From Paraglaciecola psychrophila 170 (GTDB taxonomy: Bacteria > Pseudomonadota > Gammaproteobacteria > Enterobacterales > Alteromonadaceae): a stretch of 64,000 nt of DNA. The position numbers and the translations under genes were made by a program. Position 1 is the stretch's first letter. Every line of letters begins with the position of its first letter. The DNA lies in assembly GCF_000347635.1 (NCBI RefSeq), contig NC_020514.1:806001-870000 (forward strand). Reading direction: 5' to 3'. Below, piece after piece: positions 27,631 to 36,653 of this stretch. The notes beneath the pieces were generated by a model. That model did no database searches, was not told the origin of the DNA, and worked only from the letters and a program-made list of their open reading frames with translations.

Positions 27631-29237
27631 GTGAATAATCTTAGAAAAAGTAATATTCAGAAGTTGCCACAGAAAACCTTCGATGTATTAATCATCGGAG
27701 GCGGCATTAACGGCGCAGTATCGGCAGCCGCACTCGCGGCAAAAGGCGCAAAAGTTGCCTTAATAGATAAAGGTGACTTTGCCGGTTTTACCAGTTCAAA
27801 CTCCTCAAATTTGGCGTGGGGTGGAATCAAATACCTCGAAAGTCATGAGTATGGTTTAGTCAATAAATTATGTAAAAGCCGCAATCATCTGATGCGCAGT
27901 TATCCTTCAACTGTTAAAGAAATTCGTTTTTTTACCAGCATTCAAAAAGGTTTTCGGTTTCCGCCTTTGTTCGTTTTTATGGGCACGATTGTTTATTGGA
28001 TCATGGGGCGTTTTTTCACACAAAGCCCACAGTATCTAACAGCTAGAAAAATAAAGTCTCTCGAAAAAGTGGTTAAAACTGACAACTTGAACGGTGGTTT
28101 CGAATACTCGGATGCGTTTTTACACGATAACGATGCACGTTTTGTGTTTAATTTTATTCGTTCAAGCATGAGTTATGGTTGTATAGCGGCTAATTACGTT
28201 CAAGCCAATGGTTCTGAAAAAATTGATGGTGAATGGAATACAAAAGCCAAAGATGTGATCAGCGGTGAAGAATTCGAAATTCGCTCAAAAGTCATCATCA
28301 ACTCAGCGGGTCCTTTTGTCGATCCTATGAATCAGGTTAATCAGCAGACAACTGAGCATCATCACTTGTTCTCAAAAGGCATTCATCTAATTGTTGATAA
28401 AATCACTGACAGCAATAAAGTCCTGACCTTCTTTGCTGATGACGGTCGTTTGTTTTTGTAATACCTATGGGGCCTAAAACTTGTATTGGCACAACTGATA
28501 CTCAGGTTGAGGAGCCGCATGCAAAAGTAACAGATGAAGATAGGCAATTTGTTTTAGACAATGTGAACAAACTTTTAGACTTACCCAAAGCTTTGACGCA
28601 AGCTGATATTATCGCAGAACGCTGTGGTGTCAGGCCCCTTGCCATAAAAGGTAAAGGTGGCAAAGCCGATTGGGTACAACTGTCTCGCAAGCACGCCATT
28701 GACACCAATAAAGACGACAAATATTTATCAATCTTTGGTGGCAAACTTACCGATTGTATTAACGTTGGCGACGAGGTCGCGGGTTTAGTCAAGGAATTAG
28801 GTATTAGTTTGCCTCATGAAGATTTCAAATGGTACGGCGAACCCGATGATTCGGTGCGTGATGAGTTTTTCCATCGTGCACAGCTTATGGATTTTGATGC
28901 TCTAACCCCTCCTAAATCCTCAGAGCCTTTAACTAAAAGGTTCTGGCGACGATACGGGCGTAACGCGATTAACATGTTAGAAAAAATCCGTGAAAATCCC
29001 GAAAAAGCCGAATTATTAATCGAAAATTCTGAATACTTACGGGTAGAAATCGAACATGCTGCAGAGCGCGAAATGGTCACTAAACTAGAAGACTTTTTAC
29101 GCCGTCGTTCAAAAATATCACTCGTGGTCAGGCAAGCAGATATTCTTGCCGCTCCGGGATTAAAAGAAGCTTGTGAGATTTTATTTGGTGATGAGGCTGA
29201 TGCCAAGCTGCAAGAATATATTGATACTCTGAGTTGA
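27631..29237 (+). CDS. glpD: FAD-dependent glycerol-3-phosphate dehydrogenase, split by a frameshift
   Basis: Oxidises glycerol-3-phosphate to dihydroxyacetone phosphate, passing electrons to quinone at the inner membrane. The GTG start at 27631 is followed by the FAD motif VLIIGGGINGAVSAAALAAK and GFTSSNSSNLAWGGIKYLE. The frame breaks after DDGRLFL: the T5 run at 28453-28457 needs one more T to read LFFVIPMGPKTCIGTTDTQ, after which the protein is intact to 29237, including AERCGVRPLA, HAIDTNKDDKYLSIFGGKLT and a C-terminal helical domain. With the extra base it is about 535 residues, near the E. coli GlpD size. Lies 15 bp after the symporter gene; partner of glpK in the glycerol branch. Confidence 0.88.
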
Positions 29238-29685
29238 TGATATTAGGTGGGTTTATATCTAACAACTTGCAGTGAAATTTTTCGTTAATAGGTTATATAT
29301 TTTAAATACATGCCTATTTGAAACGTAACCTAGTTGGCGATGCAGCGACTAATGGTGTGCAATGTTGTTCAATGCACTCAACTAATATTCCCATATACCT
29401 ATCATCAGAGTTAAACCAGACTATTACCGCAATGTCTTCATAGAAAACCAATCTAAATCTTTTGAAATAGATTTGTTTCAGATAAATTTACTCCCAATAT
29501 TCGATAAAGTGACTCAATATGTGCGTTTTACGTGCAACCTCGACATAAGTTATTTACAAATAAGCCACACTTCTACTTTTTATGGCTTGTAAATGTGATA
29601 ATGATCCCCAAATATTCACGCAGGTGCGAAAATTTAGTCGGCTTATAAAAACAGCTTCATCCAAAATAAATTAGAGAACTTTTCA
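29238..29685. promoter_or_regulatory. Intergenic region upstream of the second SapC gene
   Basis: About 450 bp with no gene. An imperfect inverted repeat lies near 29551-29600 (ATTTACAAATAAGCCACA against TATGGCTTGTAAAT). The gap implies that the second sapC has its own promoter, but no clear -35/-10 pair was found. Confidence 0.35.
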
Positions 29686-30489
29686 ATGACAATGAATTAT
29701 ATTCCCCTAGATAAGAACAAACATAAAGACTTACATGTAAAGTTAAACGGCGATTTTGCTCACACTAAAGACACTCATTTAGCGGCCGCGTCAATACGTG
29801 AATACGCTCAAGTCGCTAGTTGTATGCCAATCATCTTCATTAAAGATCCTAAAAGTGAGACTACTCACAGTGTTGCCATGTTAGGTATTGAGCAAGGTGT
29901 GAACTTGTTCATGCAAAACGAAAAGTGGTCTGGTCACGTTGTTCCTCTTAATATTCAACGCTATCCTTTTGATGTGCGCCCTGATGGTGAAAAGTTGGGT
30001 GTGTTTATTGATGAAAATTCTGACTTGATAGGTAAGGAAGGTGAGCCCCTTTTCACCGAAGGTGAAGCCAGTCCTTTCTTAGATAACCGTCAAAAATTGT
30101 TATCAGAATTAGCTAACAGCGAAATGGCTACACGGGACTTTGTTAAGAAACTTGAAGACTTAGGGTTACTCGAGTCAATTATCATTCGGGCACAATACGT
30201 CGACGGACAACAACGCAACATTAACGGCATGCAAACTATTAGCGAAAAACGCCTTCAAGCGTTAGATGCAGATACTATAGCTGAGTTACATAAGATTGGT
30301 TACTTAGGTGCAATATATGCAGTGATGTTGTCCCTTGGACAATTAAACCGTTTGGTGCAGTTGACTCAGACTACCGAAAATCCTGTTAGAGCTTTACAAC
30401 TTCAACCTGAAGAGCCAGCAACAGAAGAAGCCGCAGCTGCGTCAGCACCTGAATCAAAACCTAAAGCTAAGAAAGCCGCTAAAAAATAA
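29686..30489 (+). CDS. SapC-family protein (second copy)
   Basis: 267 residues, cytoplasmic by sequence. Matches the first copy at REYAQVASCMPIIFIKDPK, AMLGIEQGVNLFM, VPLNIQRYPFDVRPDG, FIDENSDLIGKEGEPLF and AVMLSLGQLNRLVQL, but has an added Ala/Glu/Lys-rich tail (about residues 245-267, ending KAKKAAKK) that is absent from the first copy. The tail is probably disordered and positively charged at its end. Located after its own upstream gap and followed by a strong terminator, so it is likely a single transcript within the same locus. Confidence 0.88.
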   Translation: MTMNYIPLDKNKHKDLHVKLNGDFAHTKDTHLAAASIREYAQVASCMPIIFIKDPKSETTHSVAMLGIEQGVNLFMQNEKWSGHVVPLNIQRYPFDVRPDGEKLGVFIDENSDLIGKEGEPLFTEGEASPFLDNRQKLLSELANSEMATRDFVKKLEDLGLLESIIIRAQYVDGQQRNINGMQTISEKRLQALDADTIAELHKIGYLGAIYAVMLSLGQLNRLVQLTQTTENPVRALQLQPEEPATEEAAAASAPESKPKAKKAAKK

Positions 30490-30507
30490 CTTCTTTCAGT
30501 ATTATTT

Positions 30508-30545
30508 AAAAAGCCCGTTACAACTGAGTTGTAACGGGCTTTTTA
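30508..30545. terminator. Strong bidirectional terminator between sapC and galM
   Basis: AAAAAGCCCGTTACAACT (30508-30525) pairs with AGTTGTAACGGGCTTTTT (30527-30544). Near-perfect 18-bp arms with A and T flanks; it can end both the sapC transcript and, less directly, the minus-strand galM transcript. Confidence 0.88.
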
Positions 30546-30629
30546 AGATTTTAATCGCAGATAAAAAGCATAGACCCCATTAAAAGTATTAAAAGTTGCT
30601 GTTGTATAACTAACCCGAGTTTAGGTTAA

Positions 30630-31688
30630 CTAAAACAATACTTCATATTCAGTCACAGAATAAAATTCTTTAGCGGCCTCTAGCGTAGCACTTGGAAAGT
30701 GAGGCTGGTTAGGTGTGTCGGGATAGAACTGTGTTTCAAAACACACACCTTGATGGGCTTGATACAGTGCGCCATCTTTACCCTTCTTGTTATCAAAGTG
30801 GTTGGCAGTAAAAATTTGTATGCCTGGCATATTGGTATAAATCTGCAAGTTTATAGTATCAGTTTTTGTTGATGCCTTGCCTGCATAAGTGGCTTCGTTT
30901 GAATGGGGAGTATATGTGTCTAAACATAAGTTGTGATCTAAACCATTGCCATATTTAATCTGTTGGTGATCCGAAATTAAGGGCTGACTGATTGTGGTCA
31001 TTGACCTTAAGTCAAAAGGGGTTTTGTCTACGTCTGCAATTTCACCAGTGGGTATGGCATGCTCATTTGTTGGTGTGTAATGACTGGCTATTATCTGAAT
31101 TTGGTGGCTTTTTACTGAACCACTGTCATGGCCTGACAAATTAAAATAACTGTGGTTGGTGGGATTGAATACAGTAGTTTGTTCGGTAGTGGCAAAATAT
31201 TCAATTTTTAAACGGTTCTGCTCGGTTAATGTATATATTAGTTTGACTGATATTTTGCCGGGAAAACCTTGATCCCCATCAGGACTGGTGAGCTGCAACA
31301 TAATCGACGGGTTATCGTCTTTAGATAAAACCGTGCTCTGCCATACCTTTCTATTGAATCCTTGGCTACCGCCATGTAAACAGTTATCGCCTAGATTGAT
31401 ATCGGTTTGATAGACGCTACCGGCTATACTAAATTTTCCTTGGTTGATTCTGTTTGCATACCTTCCTACTGATGCCCCTAAATAACTGTCGTCAGCTAAA
31501 TAATCACTCACTGTGTCGAAGCCTAAAACAATGTCGGTGTGCTGATTTATATTGTTGGGTATCAACCAACGGCGAATAATTCCACCAAGATTCAGAATTT
31601 CAACGCTGACGTTATGGCTATTGGTCAAGCAAAACTGCTCGACCATTGTGCCGTCTGGCATTTTGCCGAAAATCGACCGGTTAATCAT
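30630..31688 (-). CDS. galM: Aldose 1-epimerase (galactose mutarotase)
   Basis: 352 residues, cytoplasmic beta-sandwich enzyme interconverting alpha and beta anomers of galactose and glucose. The catalytic histidine is in [14 protein letters not shown] and the catalytic glutamate in [37 protein letters not shown] and [15 protein letters not shown] are further signatures. Overlaps glpK by 4 bp (ATGA-type junction), so the two are translationally coupled. GH36 releases alpha-galactose, so mutarotation before the Leloir pathway would not be needed for GalK itself; its role may be for other galactose sources in the same locus. Confidence 0.93.
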   Translation of the reverse strand: MINRSIFGKMPDGTMVEQFCLTNSHNVSVEILNLGGIIRRWLIPNNINQHTDIVLGFDTVSDYLADDSYLGASVGRYANRINQGKFSIAGSVYQTDINLGDNCLHGGSQGFNRKVWQSTVLSKDDNPSIMLQLTSPDGDQGFPGKISVKLIYTLTEQNRLKIEYFATTEQTTVFNPTNHSYFNLSGHDSGSVKSHQIQIIASHYTPTNEHAIPTGEIADVDKTPFDLRSMTTISQPLISDHQQIKYGNGLDHNLCLDTYTPHSNEATYAGKASTKTDTINLQIYTNMPGIQIFTANHFDNKKGKDGALYQAHQGVCFETQFYPDTPNQPHFPSATLEAAKEFYSVTEYEVLF

Positions 31689-33178
31689 GATTTAAATCCT
31701 AAAGTACTTTGAATCGCACTTGCCCAGCCTTTGAGCAGTTTTTCTCGTTTTGTTGTGTCCATCTGAGGTTCAAAGCGGCTATCGATTTGGTTCATACTGG
31801 CTAACTCGTCAGTCGACTGATAAATTCCCACTTGTAAACCGGCTAAATAAGCTGCACCTAATGCCGTAGTTTCCATTACTTTGGGCCGCTCTACCGTCAC
31901 ATTGAGTACTTCGGCCAAAAATTGGCAGACCCAGCTATTCGCAACCATGCCGCCGTCGACTCTTAATTTTTGAGGGTTTACACCATCTTCGCGCATAGCT
32001 TTCAGTAAATCAGAGGTTTGCAAACACACGGACTCAAGTGCGGCTCGGGCTAAATGAGCGCTACTGGTGGCGCGCGTTAAACCAAATATTGCACCTCTGG
32101 CATCGGGTGCCCAGTAAGGCGTGCCTAAGCCAGCAAAAGCCGGTACTAAAAAGACGCCATGATCATCGGGGATACTTTTAGCCATAGCTTCGGTTTCAGA
32201 GGCGCTTTCAATGATTTTCAAGCCATCTCTGAGCCATTGTACGGCTGCACCGGCAATGAATATTGAGCCTTCTAAGGCATAGTGAGTTTTTCCATTGATG
32301 GTGTAGGCCACTGTTGTAAGCAACTTGTTGTTAGATGACAATGCTTTTTCGCCAGTATTGAGTAATACAAAACATCCGGTGCCGTAAGTACTTTTTATGT
32401 CGCCCTGATTAAAGCAACATTGACTAATGCTGGCTGCCTGTTGTTCACCGGCTACACCAGCGATAGGGATTGTATAACTAAACAGTCCTTCAGTGGTCTC
32501 GCCATAGTCAGCAGCGCATTCTTTCACCTTTGGTAACATCGATTTAGGTACGTTAAATATATCCAATAGGGTCTGGTCCCAGCACAAATCATGAATGTTA
32601 AATAAGTTGGTACGACTGGCATTTGTGACGTCAGTCGCATGCACTTTTCCACCGGTTAAACGCCAAATAAGAAAGCTGTCTACCGTACCAAAAGCTAATT
32701 CGTTTGCTTGTGCCTTGTGCCTTGCACCTTCTACATTATCTAAAATCCAGGCGACTTTTGAAGCTGAAAAATATGGGTCGAGTAATAATCCTGTACGTTC
32801 TTGAACTGTCTTCAAATGTCCTACTTCTTGCAGGGCTTTACATTGCTGTGCCGTGCGTCTGTCTTGCCATACTATGGCGTTGTATATAGCTTTACCGGTT
32901 TTTTTATCCCATACCAGAGTCGTTTCTCTTTGATTAGTGACACCAATTGCGGCAATCTTTGCGCCCTTTTCAGCAGCTTGGGCAATAGCCAGCTTACATA
33001 CATTGACGGTTGTTGACCAAATATCTTCTGGGTCATGTTCTACCCAACTATCATTTGGATAATGCTGGACAAATTCTTGCTGTGCTGTAGCAACAATACT
33101 TGGATCAGGAGCAAAAACTATAGCTCTGCTAGAGGTCGTACCTTGGTCAATAGACAAAATGCAGTTTTCTAGCGGCAT
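31685..33178 (-). CDS. glpK: Glycerol kinase
   Basis: 497 residues, FGGY kinase phosphorylating glycerol to glycerol-3-phosphate. [14 protein letters not shown] is the ATP motif; [11 protein letters not shown] and PYFSASK bind glycerol; [13 protein letters not shown] and [18 protein letters not shown] are FGGY signatures. The residue at position 245, normally the catalytic aspartate of the GDQQAA motif, is glutamate here ([10 protein letters not shown]). Glu may still act as base or may shift substrate preference. No glpF gene is present, consistent with glycerol arising inside the cell. First gene of the glpK-galM pair. Confidence 0.92.
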   Translation of the reverse strand: MPLENCILSIDQGTTSSRAIVFAPDPSIVATAQQEFVQHYPNDSWVEHDPEDIWSTTVNVCKLAIAQAAEKGAKIAAIGVTNQRETTLVWDKKTGKAIYNAIVWQDRRTAQQCKALQEVGHLKTVQERTGLLLDPYFSASKVAWILDNVEGARHKAQANELAFGTVDSFLIWRLTGGKVHATDVTNASRTNLFNIHDLCWDQTLLDIFNVPKSMLPKVKECAADYGETTEGLFSYTIPIAGVAGEQQAASISQCCFNQGDIKSTYGTGCFVLLNTGEKALSSNNKLLTTVAYTINGKTHYALEGSIFIAGAAVQWLRDGLKIIESASETEAMAKSIPDDHGVFLVPAFAGLGTPYWAPDARGAIFGLTRATSSAHLARAALESVCLQTSDLLKAMREDGVNPQKLRVDGGMVANSWVCQFLAEVLNVTVERPKVMETTALGAAYLAGLQVGIYQSTDELASMNQIDSRFEPQMDTTKREKLLKGWASAIQSTLGFKS

Positions 33179-33305
33179 AGGGTGTTCCTTCGGGTATATA
33201 GAAAAAATTTCAATTATTTCATATGTTTAATTGTTACATAACATCTTTATAGCAGTGACTAGCGAGTATAATATTTTTATGCTGAGAACATAACTACTTA
33301 TGTGA

Positions 33306-34199
33306 ATTGACATCCCAATTTCAACACCTGTTGGGGACTTTAAAGTCTGGACCAAGCGTGTCGGGAACAACCCTAAAATTAAACTTCTTCTGCTTCATGG
33401 TGGGCCCGGAAGTACGCACGAATATTTTGAGCCCTTCGACAGCTACTTGCCCCAAGAGGGCATTGAGTATTATTATTATGATCAACTAGGATCTTATTAT
33501 TCCGACCAGCCTAATATCCCTTCACTTTTAGATACAGACCGCTTTGTTGAAGAAGTTGAACAAGTGAGAATTGCACTTGGTCTGGGAGCGGATAACTTCT
33601 ATATTTTAGGTCATTCATGGGGGGGGATATTGGGAATTGAATATGCCCTCAAATATCAACATAATCTGAAAGGCCTAATTATTTCAAATATGATGGCCTC
33701 AATTCCTGCTTATAATGAATATGCCACAAACGTCATTATGCCTAATCTTAACCAAGAGGCATTAGCAAAAATTAAGGCTTATGAAGCGGCAGAAGATTAT
33801 ACGAATGAAGAATACCAAGCGTTGCTGCTGAACCACCATTATGTAAAACACGTGCTGCGTATGCCACCTGAAAAGTGGCCTGACCCAGTTAATAGGTCGT
33901 TTAAGCATCTTAACCCTGAAGTTTATATTCCTATGCAAGGGCCAAGTGAACTTGGTGCCTCAGGTCTTTTAGTTGAATGGGACAGGACCGCTGACTTGAA
34001 AGACATCAAAGTGCCAACACTGGTAATAGGGGCTGAATACGACACTATGGACCCCAAACACATGGAATGGATGTCAAACGAGTTTCCAAAAGGACAATAT
34101 CTTTACAGTCCCAATGGCAGTCATTGGGCAATCTTTGATGATCAAAAGATATATATGCAAGGTGTCATTTCGTTTTTAAAAGAAACGGGCGCAGATTAA
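33306..34199 (+). CDS. Proline iminopeptidase-like alpha/beta hydrolase with damaged start
   Basis: About 297 residues, alpha/beta-hydrolase of the proline iminopeptidase family (S33), releasing N-terminal proline or acting on related amides. LLLLHGGPGSTHEYFE is the oxyanion HGGPG motif, GHSWGGILG the nucleophile elbow, EYDTMDPK the acid and NGSHWAIF the histidine. The sequence in frame back to 33306 is protein-like (IDIPISTPVGDFKVWTKRVG), but no ATG/GTG/TTG starts it: the ATG at 33300 is followed at once by TGA at 33303. Either ATT at 33306 is used, or a point change has spoiled the second codon. The next in-frame start, a TTG at 33447, would remove the HGGPG motif. Confidence 0.8.
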   Translation: MDIPISTPVGDFKVWTKRVGNNPKIKLLLLHGGPGSTHEYFEPFDSYLPQEGIEYYYYDQLGSYYSDQPNIPSLLDTDRFVEEVEQVRIALGLGADNFYILGHSWGGILGIEYALKYQHNLKGLIISNMMASIPAYNEYATNVIMPNLNQEALAKIKAYEAAEDYTNEEYQALLLNHHYVKHVLRMPPEKWPDPVNRSFKHLNPEVYIPMQGPSELGASGLLVEWDRTADLKDIKVPTLVIGAEYDTMDPKHMEWMSNEFPKGQYLYSPNGSHWAIFDDQKIYMQGVISFLKETGAD

Positions 34200-34768
34200 C
34201 TGCATAGCAAGATTCTTATCAATCTATTTGTTGAAATTTAGACAGCCGTGATAATGCAACGAAATTCGCTTCTGTGTTTCGTTACAAGTTCATCCGTTAT
34301 CATGGCTGTAAAATGAAATTTAGACTGATTGTTTCTTCGCATAAGCATTGCAAATTTCCCATAGTAAAATAATTTCTCAGTGGGCTTAGCTAGCTCATTT
34401 GGCACAGCCTCTCCCTTCTTTTATATCTTATTTTGGCGAGTATAGTCGATTCAATTGTCCTTCAACGATACGATTGAGGCAGTGTTTCTGGCATATAAAT
34501 TATGCAGACTGTTTATACCCTCTGTCCGAAGCTTTATTTCATCAACATAGGGTCGATTTTTTACAATCACTGATATTATTTGATTCGATACAAGTACTTA
34601 TATTAAACCTCGCCTGGTTGCCAACACTTTTTACCAAAAACGATAAGCCAATTATTTTTGCTGTTACCAAATTGCGTCAGTTTGTAGGTTTTCTCTACTA
34701 ATTCAGACACTTCTACAAAACCACTGATCACAAGCCCTAGAATCCGACCAAATCGAAGCGTTTAGTCC
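34200..34768. other. Intergenic region between hydrolase gene and dcw promoter
   Basis: About 570 bp. It contains an 11-bp direct repeat (GAAATTTAGAC at 34233-34243 and 34315-34325) flanking an imperfect inverted repeat 34242-34309. A frame at 34399-34701 could give 100 residues, but its composition and lack of a ribosome-binding site argue against a gene. Nothing else was recognised. Confidence 0.4.
34233..34325. mobile_element. Possible miniature inverted-repeat element with 11-bp direct repeats
   Basis: ACAGCCGTGATAA (34242-34254) pairs with TTATCATGGCTGT (34297-34309) with one mismatch, and AACGAAA (34258-34264) with TTTCGTT (34277-34283). The pair is bracketed by GAAATTTAGAC on each side, as a target-site duplication would be. 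Could instead be a structured 3' end of the hydrolase transcript. Confidence 0.35.
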
Positions 34769-34830
34769 TTGACATGATAGACGGGTGGTACCTAAACTGT
34801 ATATTGTGGGTAAAAGTGGCATAAAGTGGA
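34769..34830 (+). promoter_or_regulatory. dcw promoter with MraZ-type box
   Basis: TTGACA at 34769-34774 and TAAACT at 34793-34798 with an 18-bp spacer form a promoter. Just downstream, GTGGG (34806-34810), GTGGC (34816-34820) and GTGGA (34826-34830) repeat every 10 bp, the arrangement of the TGGG-N5 repeats bound by MraZ in other bacteria. Position near the start site fits autorepression of mraZ and the cluster. Confidence 0.65.
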
Positions 34831-34942
34831 TCTGGCAGGTTAGATAATCCAAAGAAATCATAAAAAATTAAGATCAGATTTGTTACGTGTTGTGTTTACT
34901 AGTTAATTTTCGATAGATAATAATAATAAAGGTTAGGGAATA

Positions 34943-35401
34943 ATGTTCCGCGGCGCTAATGCAATCAATCTAGACGTTAAAGGTCGAGTGACTATACCTA
35001 CAAGGTATAGACAGTCCTTGTTGGATGATTGTCAGGGACAACTGGTTTGTACTATCGACACACAACAACCTTGTTTGCTGCTTTACCCGCTTCCCGAATG
35101 GGAAGAAATTGAGCTTAAATTAAGCCGTCTCTCAAGTATGATCCCACACGAGCGCAGAATGCAGCGATTATTACTGGGGTATGCCAGTGAAGGGGATATG
35201 GACAAAAACGGGCGATTTTTATTAGGCGCGCCTTTGCGTCAACATGCCAAGCTCGATAAACAAATTATGTTAGTTGGCCAGTTCAATAAATTTGAAATCT
35301 GGGATGCAGACGTATGGCAACAACAAATCAATTTAGATGTAGCGACTGAACAAGAAGCTAACTTTGAATTGACCGAGCGACTTCAGGACTTCTCACTTTA
35401 A
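34943..35401 (+). CDS. mraZ: Transcriptional regulator MraZ
   Basis: 152 residues, two tandem SpoVT/AbrB-like (MraZ) folds, ring-forming DNA-binding repressor of the dcw cluster. [20 protein letters not shown] is the first DXXXR-containing repeat (DVKGR); [18 protein letters not shown] is the second (DKNGR). Overlaps the rsmH start by 1 bp. Its likely binding sites lie at 34806-34830. Confidence 0.95.
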   Translation: MFRGANAINLDVKGRVTIPTRYRQSLLDDCQGQLVCTIDTQQPCLLLYPLPEWEEIELKLSRLSSMIPHERRMQRLLLGYASEGDMDKNGRFLLGAPLRQHAKLDKQIMLVGQFNKFEIWDADVWQQQINLDVATEQEANFELTERLQDFSL

Positions 35402-36336
35402 TGGAAAAAGATTTTTCACATCTATCTGTATTACTACAAGAGTCTATTGACGGCTTAGCTATTAAGCCTGATGGCATCTATATGGATGCGACTTTTGGGC
35501 GCGGCGGCCACTCTAGGCAAATATTAAAAGCCTTATCAGCTAATGGTCAACTAATTGCTATTGATCGTGATCTTAGTGCCATTGAAGCGGCTAAATCGCT
35601 AGCAGACGATCCTCGCTTTTCTATTCATCATCGACCTTTTTCTGAATTACAGGCCGTAGCCGAAGAACTTGGCTTGCTAGGCAAAATTGACGGGATTTTG
35701 ATGGACCTTGGCGTGTCTTCGCCACAGCTAGATGATGCTGATCGCGGTTTTAGTTTTATGCGAAATGGGCCGTTAGATATGCGCATGGATATCACCAGAG
35801 GCATCAGTGCTGCAGATTGGTTGGCGGTAGCTGAAGAGCAAGATATCACCCAAGTTATTAAAGAGTTTGGTGAAGAAAAGTTTGGTAAACGGATCGCACA
35901 CGGTATTGTTAATGCTCGTCAAATTGCGCCGATTACCGATACTGCACAATTAGCTGAAATTATTGACTTAGCTGTGCCGGTTAAAGACAAATACAAACAT
36001 CCTGCGACCCGAAGCTTTCAAGCTATACGTATCTATGTAAACAGTGAATTAGATGAAATCAAAACAGGCTTAAAAGCCGCTTTAAGTACTTTAGCGCCAC
36101 AGGGTCGTTTAACTGTTATCAGTTTTCATTCTTTAGAAGACCGCTTGGTAAAACGTTTTGTTCGCGAACAAAGTCGCGGTTTAAATGTACCTCACGGTAT
36201 GCCTATTTTACAGGTAGAAATAGACGCAGCGAAAGCAATGAAACCTATCGGCAAAGCGATTAAACCATCAGCCGATGAATTAAAGAGAAATATCCGCGCG
36301 CGGAGTTCAGTGCTGAGGGTTGCCGAAAAGTTATGA
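35401..36336 (+). CDS. rsmH: 16S rRNA (cytosine1402-N4)-methyltransferase
   Basis: 311 residues, SAM-dependent methyltransferase modifying C1402 in the ribosomal P site. The N-terminal [20 protein letters not shown] leads to the SAM motif [33 protein letters not shown] and NGPLDMRMD are RsmH signatures, and the C-terminal part has [16 protein letters not shown] [17 protein letters not shown]. Overlaps ftsL by 4 bp (ATGA). Confidence 0.96.
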   Translation: MEKDFSHLSVLLQESIDGLAIKPDGIYMDATFGRGGHSRQILKALSANGQLIAIDRDLSAIEAAKSLADDPRFSIHHRPFSELQAVAEELGLLGKIDGILMDLGVSSPQLDDADRGFSFMRNGPLDMRMDITRGISAADWLAVAEEQDITQVIKEFGEEKFGKRIAHGIVNARQIAPITDTAQLAEIIDLAVPVKDKYKHPATRSFQAIRIYVNSELDEIKTGLKAALSTLAPQGRLTVISFHSLEDRLVKRFVREQSRGLNVPHGMPILQVEIDAAKAMKPIGKAIKPSADELKRNIRARSSVLRVAEKL

Positions 36337-36653
36337 GTGCCCCAAATACAAACTTTAATCTTTTCAGTTTTGTTGTTGCTGATGTAACCCGCCATCCAGT
36401 GCGGGTTTTGTTGTTTCTAGCACTCTTAGTTAGCGCGGGGTTAGTGATATTCAGTGCTCATCACAACAGACAAATGTCGATAGCCATTGAACGCTTGATG
36501 CAAGAGAAAGATCAGTTAGATGTGGAGTGGCGAAATTTAGTGCTTGAACAAAGCGCTTTAACCGAACATAACCGTATTGAGGCACTTGTTACAAGTCAGC
36601 TCGACATGCACCGTCCATTACCCAGCGAAGAAGTAGTGGTGAGGATAAAATGA
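36333..36653 (+). CDS. ftsL: Cell division protein FtsL
   Basis: 106 residues: short cytoplasmic N-terminus, one transmembrane helix (about 23-42, [20 protein letters not shown]), and a periplasmic coiled coil with leucine-rich heptads ([20 protein letters not shown]). Part of the FtsQLB complex that activates FtsWI. Overlaps both neighbours by 4 bp. Identity is supported by size, topology and position between rsmH and ftsI. Confidence 0.93.
   Translation: MSAPNTNFNLFSFVVADVTRHPVRVLLFLALLVSAGLVIFSAHHNRQMSIAIERLMQEKDQLDVEWRNLVLEQSALTEHNRIEALVTSQLDMHRPLPSEEVVVRIK

Noticed and set aside
33447..34199. Hydrolase starting at the TTG 33447
   Set aside because: This would delete the HGGPG oxyanion motif that is clearly encoded in frame upstream.
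34399..34701. 100-residue frame upstream of mraZ
   Set aside because: No ribosome-binding site, no recognisable domain, odd composition rich in Cys, Phe and His, and it lies in a region with a possible repeat insertion.
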